Source: Nocardia abscessus NBRC 100374 (lineage in GTDB: Bacteria; Actinomycetota; Actinomycetes; Mycobacteriales; Mycobacteriaceae). Taken from it: DNA of 36,313 bases. The position numbers and the translations under genes were made by a program. The stretch spans positions 1-36,313 of the forward strand of contig NZ_BAFP01000262.1 of NCBI RefSeq assembly GCF_000308455.1, in the 5' to 3' direction. Below are positions 29,993 to 36,313 of this stretch, piece by piece; within the stretch, counting starts at the first letter, position 1; each line of letters starts with the position of its first letter. The notes under the pieces were generated by a model. The model had not been told where the DNA came from. It saw only the letters and a program-made list of their open reading frames with translations, and made no database searches.

Positions 29993-31176
29993 CGGCCTCG
30001 CCCCGGCCGAACGGCCGGACCAGGGTGGCCGAGGCCACGGCCGCCCTCCGGTCCGGGCGGATGATCCTCGTCCTGGACGAGGCGGACGGTGCGTGCCGGG
30101 GCGATCTGGTGATGGCGGCCGAGTGCATGACGGCCGAGGCAGCGAACGTGATGACCACCCTCGGGTGCGGACTGATCCACGTGTCGACTCGCTCTGCGGC
30201 GCTCGACGTCCTCGGGATACCCCCGGCCGATCCGACCGCCACCGGCCCGGGCCGCGACCTGTTCCGAGTGTCGGTGGGACTGGCCGGAGCCTGCGGTGTC
30301 AGCGCCTCCCAGCGCGCCCAGACCATTCGCGCGCTCGCGGACCCGGCGAGCACACCGGCCACGTTCACCCGGCCCGGACACGTCTTCCCGCTCGGCTGCG
30401 CCGCAGGCGGCGTGCTGTCGGTGCCCGCGTATCCGGAGGCCGCGGCCGACCTGGTCGAGCTGGCCGGAATGGCGCCGGTCGGCGTGCTGTGTGAGGTCTG
30501 CGGCTCCGACGGCGAACAAGCCGGGCGCGCCGAGCTGCTCGAACTAGGTCGCGCGCAGGGGTTTCCGGTGGTGTCCGTCGACGATCTGGTCGCTTACCGC
30601 CGACGCGAGCTGTGCCGGGTGAAGCGTCGCGGTGTGGCTCGTATCCCGCTGCCGATGGGGGAGTTCCGGGCGATCGGCTTCACCGACGGGCTGGATCGCG
30701 AACACGTCGCGTTCGTCCACGGCGACCCGGCCGCGGGCCGCGCGCCGCTGGTGCGCCTGCATTTCGAGTGCCTCGCCGGTGACGTGTTCGGTTCCCGGCA
30801 CTGCGGTTGCCGGGCGAAACTCGAAGAAGCGCTGGACCGGATCGCGCGCGCCGGGGACGGCGTGCTCGTCTACGTTCGCGCGCGCAGCACCGCCGTGCGG
30901 GACACGTTGCGCGCTTGTGCCACCGAGGGTGAGAACCGCTGTGCCGAGGCGCATCCGGTCGGCCACAGTGATCTCCAGTCGGCCTTCGACATCCTCGACG
31001 AACTCGCCATGCGCGAGATCCGGTTGCTCAGCGACGTGGCCGAGGCCTCGCTCGAGCCGGAGCGGGTGCGCGTCGTCGAACGGATCCCGCTGTCGGACAC
31101 CTCGCCCCGCCCCGGCGCGGGAATTCTCGCGCCGCGGCCAGCGCACACCGACGACCGGATAGGGAGCATGTCGTGA
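29989..31176 (+). CDS. Degenerate RibBA-like protein (DHBP synthase-like plus GTP cyclohydrolase II-like)
   Basis: This is a 395-aa protein with two domains. Residues 12-200 follow the DHBP synthase fold (RGDLVMAAECMTAEAANVM, PGHVFPL at 129-135, EAAADLVELAGMAPVGVLCE). However, the catalytic DDEDRENEGD-like loop reads DEADGACRGD (30-39) and the GHTEA metal site reads AYPEA (147-151). Residues 215-370 follow GTP cyclohydrolase II and keep the zinc cysteines Cys261, Cys272 and Cys274 (ECLAGDVFGSRHCGC), but the RQEGRGIGL segment is replaced by RARSTAVRDTL and the following GTP-site region is shortened. Normal riboflavin synthesis is therefore unlikely. It may be a repurposed enzyme or a flavin-linked partner. 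M. tuberculosis RibA1 (Rv1940) sits in a comparable neighbourhood. The start overlaps the FMN reductase stop. Confidence 0.8.
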   Translation: MTASPRPNGRTRVAEATAALRSGRMILVLDEADGACRGDLVMAAECMTAEAANVMTTLGCGLIHVSTRSAALDVLGIPPADPTATGPGRDLFRVSVGLAGACGVSASQRAQTIRALADPASTPATFTRPGHVFPLGCAAGGVLSVPAYPEAAADLVELAGMAPVGVLCEVCGSDGEQAGRAELLELGRAQGFPVVSVDDLVAYRRRELCRVKRRGVARIPLPMGEFRAIGFTDGLDREHVAFVHGDPAAGRAPLVRLHFECLAGDVFGSRHCGCRAKLEEALDRIARAGDGVLVYVRARSTAVRDTLRACATEGENRCAEAHPVGHSDLQSAFDILDELAMREIRLLSDVAEASLEPERVRVVERIPLSDTSPRPGAGILAPRPAHTDDRIGSMS

Positions 31177-32084
31177 TCGCGCAGCGCAGAACCATCGTGG
31201 TGGACGGCTCGACCACCGCGTACCTGGAAGCCGGATCGGGCGAACCGGTCGTGCTGCTGCACGGCGGCGAGTTCGGCGTGTGCGCGGAACTGGGTTGGGA
31301 GCACACCATCGACGCTCTCGCCCGCCACTACCGGGTCCTGGCGCCGGACATGCTGGGTTTCGGCGGGTCGGCGAAAGTGATCGACTTCAACGACGGCCGC
31401 GGCCTGCGCATCCGGCACATCGCCCGATTCCTCGCCCTCCTCGGCATCGAGTCGGCGCACTTCGTCGGCAATTCCATGGGTGCGATCAACCTGCTCGTCG
31501 ACGCGACCTCGACCGCTCCGAAGCTTCCGATGCGCAGCTTGGTGGCGATCTGCGGTGGCGGCGAGATCCAGCGCAACGAGCACATGCAGGCGCTCTACGA
31601 CTACGACGCCACGCTTCCCGGGATGCGCGCCATCGTCTCGGCACTGTTCCACGCCGAGTCGTTCCCCGCCGACGAAGCCTATGTGCGCAGGCGGTACGAA
31701 TCGAGCATCGCTCCCGGCGCGTGGGAGGCCCTGGCGGCGGCGCGATTCCGCCGACCGGGCGCCGAGGCGCCGCCCGCTCCGTCGAGCAAGCGCCCGTATG
31801 AGCGCATCCGCGTTCCGGTCCTCGTCGTCGAAGGCGCGCGCGACAAGTTGCTGCCCGCCGGGTGGTCGGCGCACATCGCCGAGCAGATCCCGGCTGGGCG
31901 CGCCGTCGTCGTACCGGACGCGGGGCACTGCCCGCAAATCGAGCAGCCGGAGGTCGTCAACGACCTGCTGTCGGCCTTCCTGCGCGAGCAGGCCGGCCCG
32001 GCCGGGGAGCCGAACGGCGCACGCCCGGGTCTGCTGACCCCAGCCGCGGGTACGGCTGCGGCCGGACCGAAACGAAAGGAATGA
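31173..32084 (+). CDS. Alpha/beta hydrolase (C-C hydrolase or epoxide-hydrolase-like)
   Basis: This is a 303-aa hydrolase with LLHGGEFG oxyanion loop, nucleophile GNSMGA (Ser101), acid Asp224 (EGARDKLLP) and His252 (DAGHCPQIEQPE). Ser as nucleophile argues against an epoxide hydrolase, which would use Asp, and for ester or C-C bond cleavage. A 30-residue low-complexity tail rich in Gly, Ala and Pro follows the fold. The GTG at 31173 overlaps the RibBA-like stop (GTGA). Second meta-cleavage-type hydrolase of this operon; it may act on a different ring-fission product from the 20821 enzyme. Confidence 0.83.
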   Translation: MIAQRRTIVVDGSTTAYLEAGSGEPVVLLHGGEFGVCAELGWEHTIDALARHYRVLAPDMLGFGGSAKVIDFNDGRGLRIRHIARFLALLGIESAHFVGNSMGAINLLVDATSTAPKLPMRSLVAICGGGEIQRNEHMQALYDYDATLPGMRAIVSALFHAESFPADEAYVRRRYESSIAPGAWEALAAARFRRPGAEAPPAPSSKRPYERIRVPVLVVEGARDKLLPAGWSAHIAEQIPAGRAVVVPDAGHCPQIEQPEVVNDLLSAFLREQAGPAGEPNGARPGLLTPAAGTAAAGPKRKE

Positions 32085-32088
32085 ACCC

Positions 32089-32928
32089 ATGACCGACGAA
32101 TTGGCGGGCAAAGTCGCCATCGTCACCGGCGGCGCGTCGGGAATCGGCAGCGCGACGGTGGCGCGGTTCGTCGCCGAAGGCGCACGCGTCGTCGTCGCCG
32201 ACGTGGATCTCGAGCGCGGCGCGGCCTCGGTGGCCGGATACGGCGCGGCCGCGGTGTTCCAGCAGACCGACGTCGCCGACCCGGAGCAGGTCGAGCGGCT
32301 CGTCGACACCGCAGTGCGGACCTTCGGCGGGCTGCACGTGATGTGCAACAACGCGGGCATCTCGGGCACGATGCACAAGAGCCTGCTGCACGACGATCTC
32401 GGCGATTTCCACCGCGTCCTCGGCGTGAACCTGCTCGGCGTCATGGCGGGCACCCGCTTCGCGGCCCGGCACATGGCCGACAACGGCGGCGGATCGATCG
32501 TCAACGTGTCCTCGGTCGGCGGCATCCAGGCGGGCGGGGGAGTGCAGAGCTACCGTGCGTCCAAGGCGGCGGTCGTGCATTTCACGAAATCGGCGGCGAT
32601 CGAACTGGCACAGTTCGGCATTCGCGTCAACTGCATCGCGCCCGGCAACATACCGACCTCGCTGCTCGCCTCCGCGGCCACGACGATGTCCGCGGAACTC
32701 GGCGAGCGGTTCACCAAGGCGATGCGCGAGTCCATGGAGGCCGACCGGCCGTTGCGGCGGGAGGGCACACCCGAGGACGTCGCGGAGGCAGCCGTCTATT
32801 TCGGCGGTGACCGATCCCAGTACGTCACCGGAACCGTGTTGCCGGTGGACGGCGGCACGGTCGCCGGCAAACCCCTGAGACCGCGCAAGAAACCGGCGGA
32901 GCAATCGCTGGCGGCGGGGCCGCGATGA
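32089..32928 (+). CDS. Short-chain dehydrogenase/reductase
   Basis: This is a 279-aa classical SDR. It has VTGGASGIGSATVARF (13-28), Asp in VVVADVDLERG suggesting NAD preference, NNAGISG near 87, the active site SSVGGIQAGGG with YRASKAA, and VTGTVLPVDGGT near the end. A basic tail (KPLRPRKKPAEQ) follows. The ATG at 32089 comes four bases after the hydrolase stop with AAAGGAA upstream; its own stop overlaps the ferredoxin reductase start (ATGA). Likely oxidises a hydroxylated intermediate. It is distinct from the mycofactocin-type SDR, lacking that insert. Confidence 0.88.
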   Translation: MTDELAGKVAIVTGGASGIGSATVARFVAEGARVVVADVDLERGAASVAGYGAAAVFQQTDVADPEQVERLVDTAVRTFGGLHVMCNNAGISGTMHKSLLHDDLGDFHRVLGVNLLGVMAGTRFAARHMADNGGGSIVNVSSVGGIQAGGGVQSYRASKAAVVHFTKSAAIELAQFGIRVNCIAPGNIPTSLLASAATTMSAELGERFTKAMRESMEADRPLRREGTPEDVAEAAVYFGGDRSQYVTGTVLPVDGGTVAGKPLRPRKKPAEQSLAAGPR

Positions 32929-34127
32929 CTCGCCGCACCGGAGTTCTCGTCGTCGGGGCCTCGGCCGCGGGCCTGGCCGTCGTGGAAGCGCTGCGCCGAG
33001 AAGGATATCGGGACCGCATCACCCTGCTCGGCGGTGAGCCGCACCTGCCCTACGACCGTCCGCCGCTGTCCAAGCAGATCCTCTCCGGCGCCTGGCGGCC
33101 CGAGCGGACGCTGTTGCGCGCACCGCGCATGCTGGCCGGACTGGACGCCGATCTCGTGCTCGGCTGTCGTGCCACCGCCCTCGACGTCACCACCCGCACC
33201 GTCCACACGACGACCGGCGCCGTGACGGCGGACCACATCGTGCTCGCCACCGGGGCCGCGCCGAGGATGCTGCCCGCACCGCCCGGATTGCGCGGGGTCC
33301 ATGTGCTGCGCACGCTGGACGACGCCCTCGGGCTGCGCGACGACCTGTCGGCCCGTGCACGCGTGGTCGTGGTGGGCGAGGGTGTGCTCGGCGCGGAGAT
33401 CGCCGCCACCGCAAGGCAAACCGGTCACGACGTCACGATGACGGGTCCGCAGCGCGCCCCGATGGCGGCTCAGCTCGGCGGTTTCGCCGCCGGGCTGCTC
33501 GCCGACCTGCACACCGGCAACGGAGTGCGCCTGCGGCTCGGCGTCGGCGTCTCCGGCCTCAGCGACCGCGGCGGCGCGGTCACCGGAGTGGTCCTGGAGA
33601 ATTCCGAGACCCTGCCCGCGGATCTGGTGGTGGTCGCGATCGGGGCGGTGCCCGCCACCGACTGGCTCGTCGGCAGCGGGCTCTCGCTGGCCGACGGCAT
33701 CGTCTGCGACGAGCGCTGCCGCGCCGCCGAGGGCGTCTACGCGGCCGGCGACGTCGCCCGCTGGCATCATCCGGCCCTGGGGACGACGCTCCGCCTGGAG
33801 AACCGCACGAACGCGACCGAACAGGCGGGCGTGGTGGCGGCCAATATCCTCGGCGCCGAGCGGGCGTATCAACCGATTCCGTACTTCTGGACCGACCAAT
33901 TCACCACCAAGATCCAGGTGTACGGGTCCATCACGGCCGACGCGCAGGTCACCGTCGTCGACGGAGACCCGGCCGACGGCCGGTTCGTCGCGCGGTTCGA
34001 GCGAGGCGGAGCCGTCACCGCGGTGCTGGGCTGGAACATGCCCAAGCAGGCCAGGATCCAGCGGCAGCAGTTGGCGCAGGCGCACGCGCTGCTCGCCTCG
34101 CCCCCTACCCCAGCTCACTCCCCGTAG
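32925..34127 (+). CDS. Ferredoxin reductase (putidaredoxin-reductase type)
   Basis: This is a 400-aa FAD-dependent NAD(P)H:ferredoxin reductase. It shows the FAD motif VVGASAAGLAVVEALR (8-23), PYDRPPLSKQ near 43, the NAD(P) motif VVVGEGVLGAEIAA near 147 and the second FAD motif GVYAAGDVARW near 267. The next two genes encode a ferredoxin and a P450, so this is a complete three-component class I P450 system at the end of the operon. The ATG overlaps the upstream SDR stop. Confidence 0.92.
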   Translation: MTRRTGVLVVGASAAGLAVVEALRREGYRDRITLLGGEPHLPYDRPPLSKQILSGAWRPERTLLRAPRMLAGLDADLVLGCRATALDVTTRTVHTTTGAVTADHIVLATGAAPRMLPAPPGLRGVHVLRTLDDALGLRDDLSARARVVVVGEGVLGAEIAATARQTGHDVTMTGPQRAPMAAQLGGFAAGLLADLHTGNGVRLRLGVGVSGLSDRGGAVTGVVLENSETLPADLVVVAIGAVPATDWLVGSGLSLADGIVCDERCRAAEGVYAAGDVARWHHPALGTTLRLENRTNATEQAGVVAANILGAERAYQPIPYFWTDQFTTKIQVYGSITADAQVTVVDGDPADGRFVARFERGGAVTAVLGWNMPKQARIQRQQLAQAHALLASPPTPAHSP

Positions 34128-34140
34128 GAAGAAGGTCCCG

Positions 34141-34335
34141 ATGAAAGTGACTGTCGATCAAGTCAAATGCGTCGCGGCCGGGCATTGCGTCATGCACGCG
34201 GCCGATGTGTTCGACCAGCGAGACGAGGACGGCATCGTCGTCCTGCTCGATGAGAACCCGCCGGACGAACTCGCCGAGGACGTGCGCCAGGCCGCGGCCG
34301 TCTGCCCGGCCATGGCCATCCACATCGAGGAATGA
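34141..34335 (+). CDS. [3Fe-4S]-type ferredoxin (Ala variant)
   Basis: This is a 64-aa ferredoxin with Cys10, Cys16 and Cys55 (VKCVAAGHCVMH ... AAVCPAMAI). Residue 13 is Ala. The surface is very acidic, as expected for docking to a P450. The ATG at 34141 lies 13 bases after the reductase stop and follows AGGAAGAAGG. It should shuttle electrons from the 32925 reductase to the P450 immediately downstream. Confidence 0.9.
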   Translation: MKVTVDQVKCVAAGHCVMHAADVFDQRDEDGIVVLLDENPPDELAEDVRQAAAVCPAMAIHIEE

Positions 34336-34382
34336 ACCGGCAGCCTGCGGTCCGCCCGCAGCCGATCACCCAGGAGTGCACA

Positions 34383-35621
34383 GTGTCCGAAGCACTGACC
34401 GAAACGACCGCCTCAGCCATGGAGGTTCCCGACTATCCCATGCCCCGCTCGACCGGGTGCCCGTTCGCGCCGCCGCCCGAGGCGTTGCGGCTCGGCAAGA
34501 CCAAGCCGCTCAACCGCGTCCGGATCTGGGACGGCAGCACACCGTGGCTGGTCACCGGATACGCCGAGTTCAAGACCCTGATGTCGGATCCGAGGGTCAG
34601 CGTGGACGATCATCGGCCCGGCTTCCCGCACTGGAACGAGGGGATGGCGGCGATCGTGGACAGCAGGCCGAAGTCGCTGTTCACCACCGACGGTGAGGAG
34701 CACAGCCGGTACCGGCGGATGCTGACCAAGCCGTTCACCTTCAAGCGGGTGGAGGCGCTGCGGCCGGTCATCCAGCAGATCACCGACGAGCACATCGACC
34801 GGCTGCTGGCCGGCCCGCAACCCGGCGATCTCGTCGAGGCGCTGGCCCTGCCGGTGCCGACGCTGATGATCAGCGAGATGCTCGGCGTGCCGTACGAGGA
34901 CCACGAGTTCTTCCAGAAGCACGCCACCGTCAACGTCGATCGGTACGCGACCAAGGAGCAGGCCGCGGAGGGGCGCTCCGGGCTGGCGCGGTACCTGGTC
35001 GAACTGGTCAAGAAGAAGCTGGAAAGCCCCGCCGAGGACGTGGTGTCGGATATCGCCGAGCGGGTCCGCGCCGGCGAGATCGACATGAAGGAGGCCGCGC
35101 AGTTGGGCACCGGCCTGCTGATCGCCGGGCACGAGACGAGCGCCAACATGATCTCGCTCGGAGCCCTGGCCCTGATGCGCAATCCCGATCAGTTCGCCCT
35201 GCTGCGCGATAGCGACGATCCGAAGATCGTGGTCAACGCGGTCGAGGAACTGTTGCGCTACCTGAGCATCATCCAGAACGGCCAGCGGCGCGTCGCGATC
35301 GAGGACATCGAGATCGCGGGCGAGACCGTCCGAGCGGGTGACGGCCTGATCTTCGACCTCGCTCCGGCAAACTGGGACGAGAAGGCATGGGAGCAGCCGG
35401 CCCAGCTCGATCTGCGCAGGCCCGCCGCCCAGCATCTCGGGTTCGGATTCGGCCCGCATCAGTGTGTCGGGCAGCAGCTGGCCAGGGCTGAACTGCAGAT
35501 CGTCTTCCGGACGCTGGTGCGGCGAATTCCCACGCTGCGCTTGGCTATTCCGTTCGAGGAAGTCCAGTTCAAGCACGACCGGCTCGCTTACGGGGTGTAC
35601 GAGCTGCCGGTGAGCTGGTAG
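34383..35621 (+). CDS. Cytochrome P450 (CYP105-like)
   Basis: This is a 412-aa soluble P450. It shows the I-helix motif AGHETSAN (248-255), the ExxR pair Glu289-Arg292 (EELLRYL) and the haem loop FGFGPHQCVG with Cys361, followed by QQLARAEL. Overall style resembles the CYP105/CYP107 group of actinobacteria. I chose the GTG at 34383 because AGGAG lies seven bases upstream; an ATG at 34332 overlapping the ferredoxin stop is open but has no spaced ribosome binding site. Last gene of the large operon, followed by a strong hairpin. Together with the preceding reductase and ferredoxin it would form a self-sufficient hydroxylation unit. Confidence 0.92.
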   Translation: MSEALTETTASAMEVPDYPMPRSTGCPFAPPPEALRLGKTKPLNRVRIWDGSTPWLVTGYAEFKTLMSDPRVSVDDHRPGFPHWNEGMAAIVDSRPKSLFTTDGEEHSRYRRMLTKPFTFKRVEALRPVIQQITDEHIDRLLAGPQPGDLVEALALPVPTLMISEMLGVPYEDHEFFQKHATVNVDRYATKEQAAEGRSGLARYLVELVKKKLESPAEDVVSDIAERVRAGEIDMKEAAQLGTGLLIAGHETSANMISLGALALMRNPDQFALLRDSDDPKIVVNAVEELLRYLSIIQNGQRRVAIEDIEIAGETVRAGDGLIFDLAPANWDEKAWEQPAQLDLRRPAAQHLGFGFGPHQCVGQQLARAELQIVFRTLVRRIPTLRLAIPFEEVQFKHDRLAYGVYELPVSW

Positions 35622-35672
35622 GCCACACGCCGAACCGCTCCGGTTCTGCCCATCCCGGTACTGGGACCAGCG

Positions 35673-35714
35673 ACCGCCGGGCAGCTCGCCGATATTCGGC
35701 GGCTGCCCGGCGGT
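35673..35714 (+). terminator. Strong hairpin terminator ending the large operon
   Basis: ACCGCCGGGCAGC (35673-35685) pairs with GCTGCCCGGCGGT (35702-35714). After one bulged T, CGCCGA pairs with TCGGCG around a TAT loop, giving 19 bp in total. A smaller perfect hairpin, GAACCG-CTC-CGGTTC (35632-35646), lies just upstream, 11 bases after the P450 stop. There is no T-tract. Confidence 0.68.
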
Positions 35715-35822
35715 GGCGCGTTCAAGGGTGTGTCCGGGGCTGCCCCCTCGGTCGAGCCCCGTCGGGCGGTGAATGGGACTCGGCCCTGGCGAAAGATCTG
35801 ACACCAGCCGGATTCATATCCC

Positions 35823-35873
35823 AGTAATCGTGTTACTCTACGGTAGTTCCATAGCTGTGACATGTCTCATGTC
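35823..35873. promoter_or_regulatory. Two palindromes in the lipase promoter region
   Basis: AGTAA-TCGTG-TTACT (35823-35837) and GACATG-TCT-CATGTC (35859-35873) are both perfect inverted repeats. They lie 66-116 bases before the ATG at 35939 and do not match the GAGAAT-type element found elsewhere, so the lipase gene is probably under a different regulator. Confidence 0.42.
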
Positions 35874-35938
35874 GAATTGCTATTGAGGTCGAGGACACTT
35901 CGGCGACGGTGCCGGGTGGAGTTCATGGAGAGTTATCG

Positions 35939-36313
35939 ATGCAGCGACAGCAGGTGCGGTCTCGGTCGGGGTGGCGGCGGTGGGCCGTTGCGGTGGCGGC
36001 GGCGGTGGCCGTAGCTTGTGCTACCGCGGTAGCGGTGGATACCCGGGAGGCGGCCGCGGCCCCGGTGAACGATTTCTATCTTCCGCCTTCGCAGATTCCG
36101 GTGGAGCCGGGTGCGATTGTGAAGACCGCGCCGATGGCGTTGTTCGCGACGGTGCCTACGGATAGGGGGTGGCCGGGTAAGGCGCAGCATGTCATGTACA
36201 CCAGCCGGTTGCAGGACGGGTCGCCGGTGGCGGTGTCGGGAACGTTCATCGACGCGACCGGTCCGTGGCAGGGGCCGGGTCCGCGTCCGACGGTGGTGAT
36301 CGCTCCGGGCACC
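35939..36313 (+). CDS. Secretory-lipase-type protein, N-terminus only (partial)
   Basis: The gene runs off the right edge; 125 residues are visible. Residues 1-42 form a signal peptide: basic start (RQQVRSRSGWRR), an Ala/Val-rich hydrophobic core, and a likely cut near AAAAP. The mature part (NDFYLPPSQIPVEPGAIVKT ... MYTSRLQDGSPVAVSGTFI) matches the start of the actinobacterial secretory lipase (LIP) family, in which a Tyr-Thr-Ser segment and a Thr-Val-Val-Ile-Ala-Pro-Gly-Thr strand precede the catalytic Ser. The ATG at 35939 follows GGAG by eight bases. An exported triacylglycerol or ester hydrolase is likely. It has its own promoter region after the operon terminator, so it is probably not part of the catabolic cluster. 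Confidence 0.72.
   Translation, partial: MQRQQVRSRSGWRRWAVAVAAAVAVACATAVAVDTREAAAAPVNDFYLPPSQIPVEPGAIVKTAPMALFATVPTDRGWPGKAQHVMYTSRLQDGSPVAVSGTFIDATGPWQGPGPRPTVVIAPGT

Noticed and set aside
14239..35621. Macrolide or other antibiotic biosynthesis cluster, suggested by P450s and ferredoxins
   Set aside because: No polyketide synthase, peptide synthetase, glycosyltransferase or resistance genes are present; dehydrogenases, CoA ligases and ring-cleavage enzymes point to catabolism.
1..36313. CRISPR arrays, tRNA or rRNA genes, insertion sequences, phage genes
   Set aside because: No regularly spaced direct repeats, no tRNA-like cloverleaf or rRNA sequence, no transposase or integrase motifs were seen; gene style is uniform throughout.

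Overview
The window is high-GC actinobacterial DNA, most likely from Nocardia or a close relative in the Mycobacteriales. The base composition and frequent GTG starts fit this. So do a mycofactocin-type short-chain dehydrogenase, the start of a probable Mce-associated protein at the left edge, and a secretory-lipase-type gene at the right edge. Almost the whole window between those edge genes is one catabolic supercluster that looks built to degrade a polycyclic or alicyclic/aromatic compound carrying an acyl side chain (steroid- or terpenoid-like). The substrate cannot be read from the sequence.

Layout. (1) 1-170, minus: N-terminus of a probable Mce-associated protein. (2) 912-2757, plus: acyl-CoA synthetase and a 100-aa protein of unknown function, closed by a hairpin. 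(3) 2938-3285, plus: small alpha/beta-barrel-like protein. (4) 5729-3342, minus: TetR regulator, then an FprB-type ferredoxin/ferredoxin-NADP reductase. (5) 5932-8083, plus: two overlapping acyl-CoA dehydrogenase subunits. (6) 10060-8192, minus: stand-alone NuoF-like flavoprotein and two [3Fe-4S]-type ferredoxins, divergent from a 157-aa unknown protein (10136-10609). (7) 16760-10654, minus, seven genes: mycofactocin-type SDR, ferredoxin, P450, two paralogous amidohydrolases, Rieske protein, alpha/beta hydrolase. (8) 17285-18823, plus: second acyl-CoA synthetase. (9) 19105-35621, plus, fifteen tightly packed genes: two KstD-like FAD dehydrogenases, C-C hydrolase, MhpA-like hydroxylase, MhpB-type extradiol dioxygenase, LLM flavin monooxygenase, SDR, cyclase-family protein, FMN reductase, degenerate RibBA-like protein, second hydrolase, second SDR, ferredoxin reductase, ferredoxin, P450. 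It ends at a strong hairpin. (10) 35939-36313, plus: N-terminus of a secretory lipase.

How the genes may work together (inference). CoA ligases and the heteromeric dehydrogenase would handle acyl side chains. The P450s, with their ferredoxins and reductases, would hydroxylate. SDRs would oxidise alcohols and KstD-like enzymes would desaturate or aromatise a ketone ring. MhpA/MhpB/hydrolase would then hydroxylate and meta-cleave the ring. The LLM-FMN reductase-RibBA-like-hydrolase-SDR block recalls the Mycobacterium tuberculosis Rv1936-Rv1941 neighbourhood, as I remember it.

Most striking observations: a recurring 13-bp pseudo-palindrome (AGAAY-N3-RTTCT) in front of nearly every transcription unit, suggesting one regulon under the local TetR protein; a RibBA-like protein that has lost signature active-site motifs of both domains; an amidohydrolase pair in which one partner has lost metal-site residues; and four ferredoxins that differ at the residue expected to tune the cluster.
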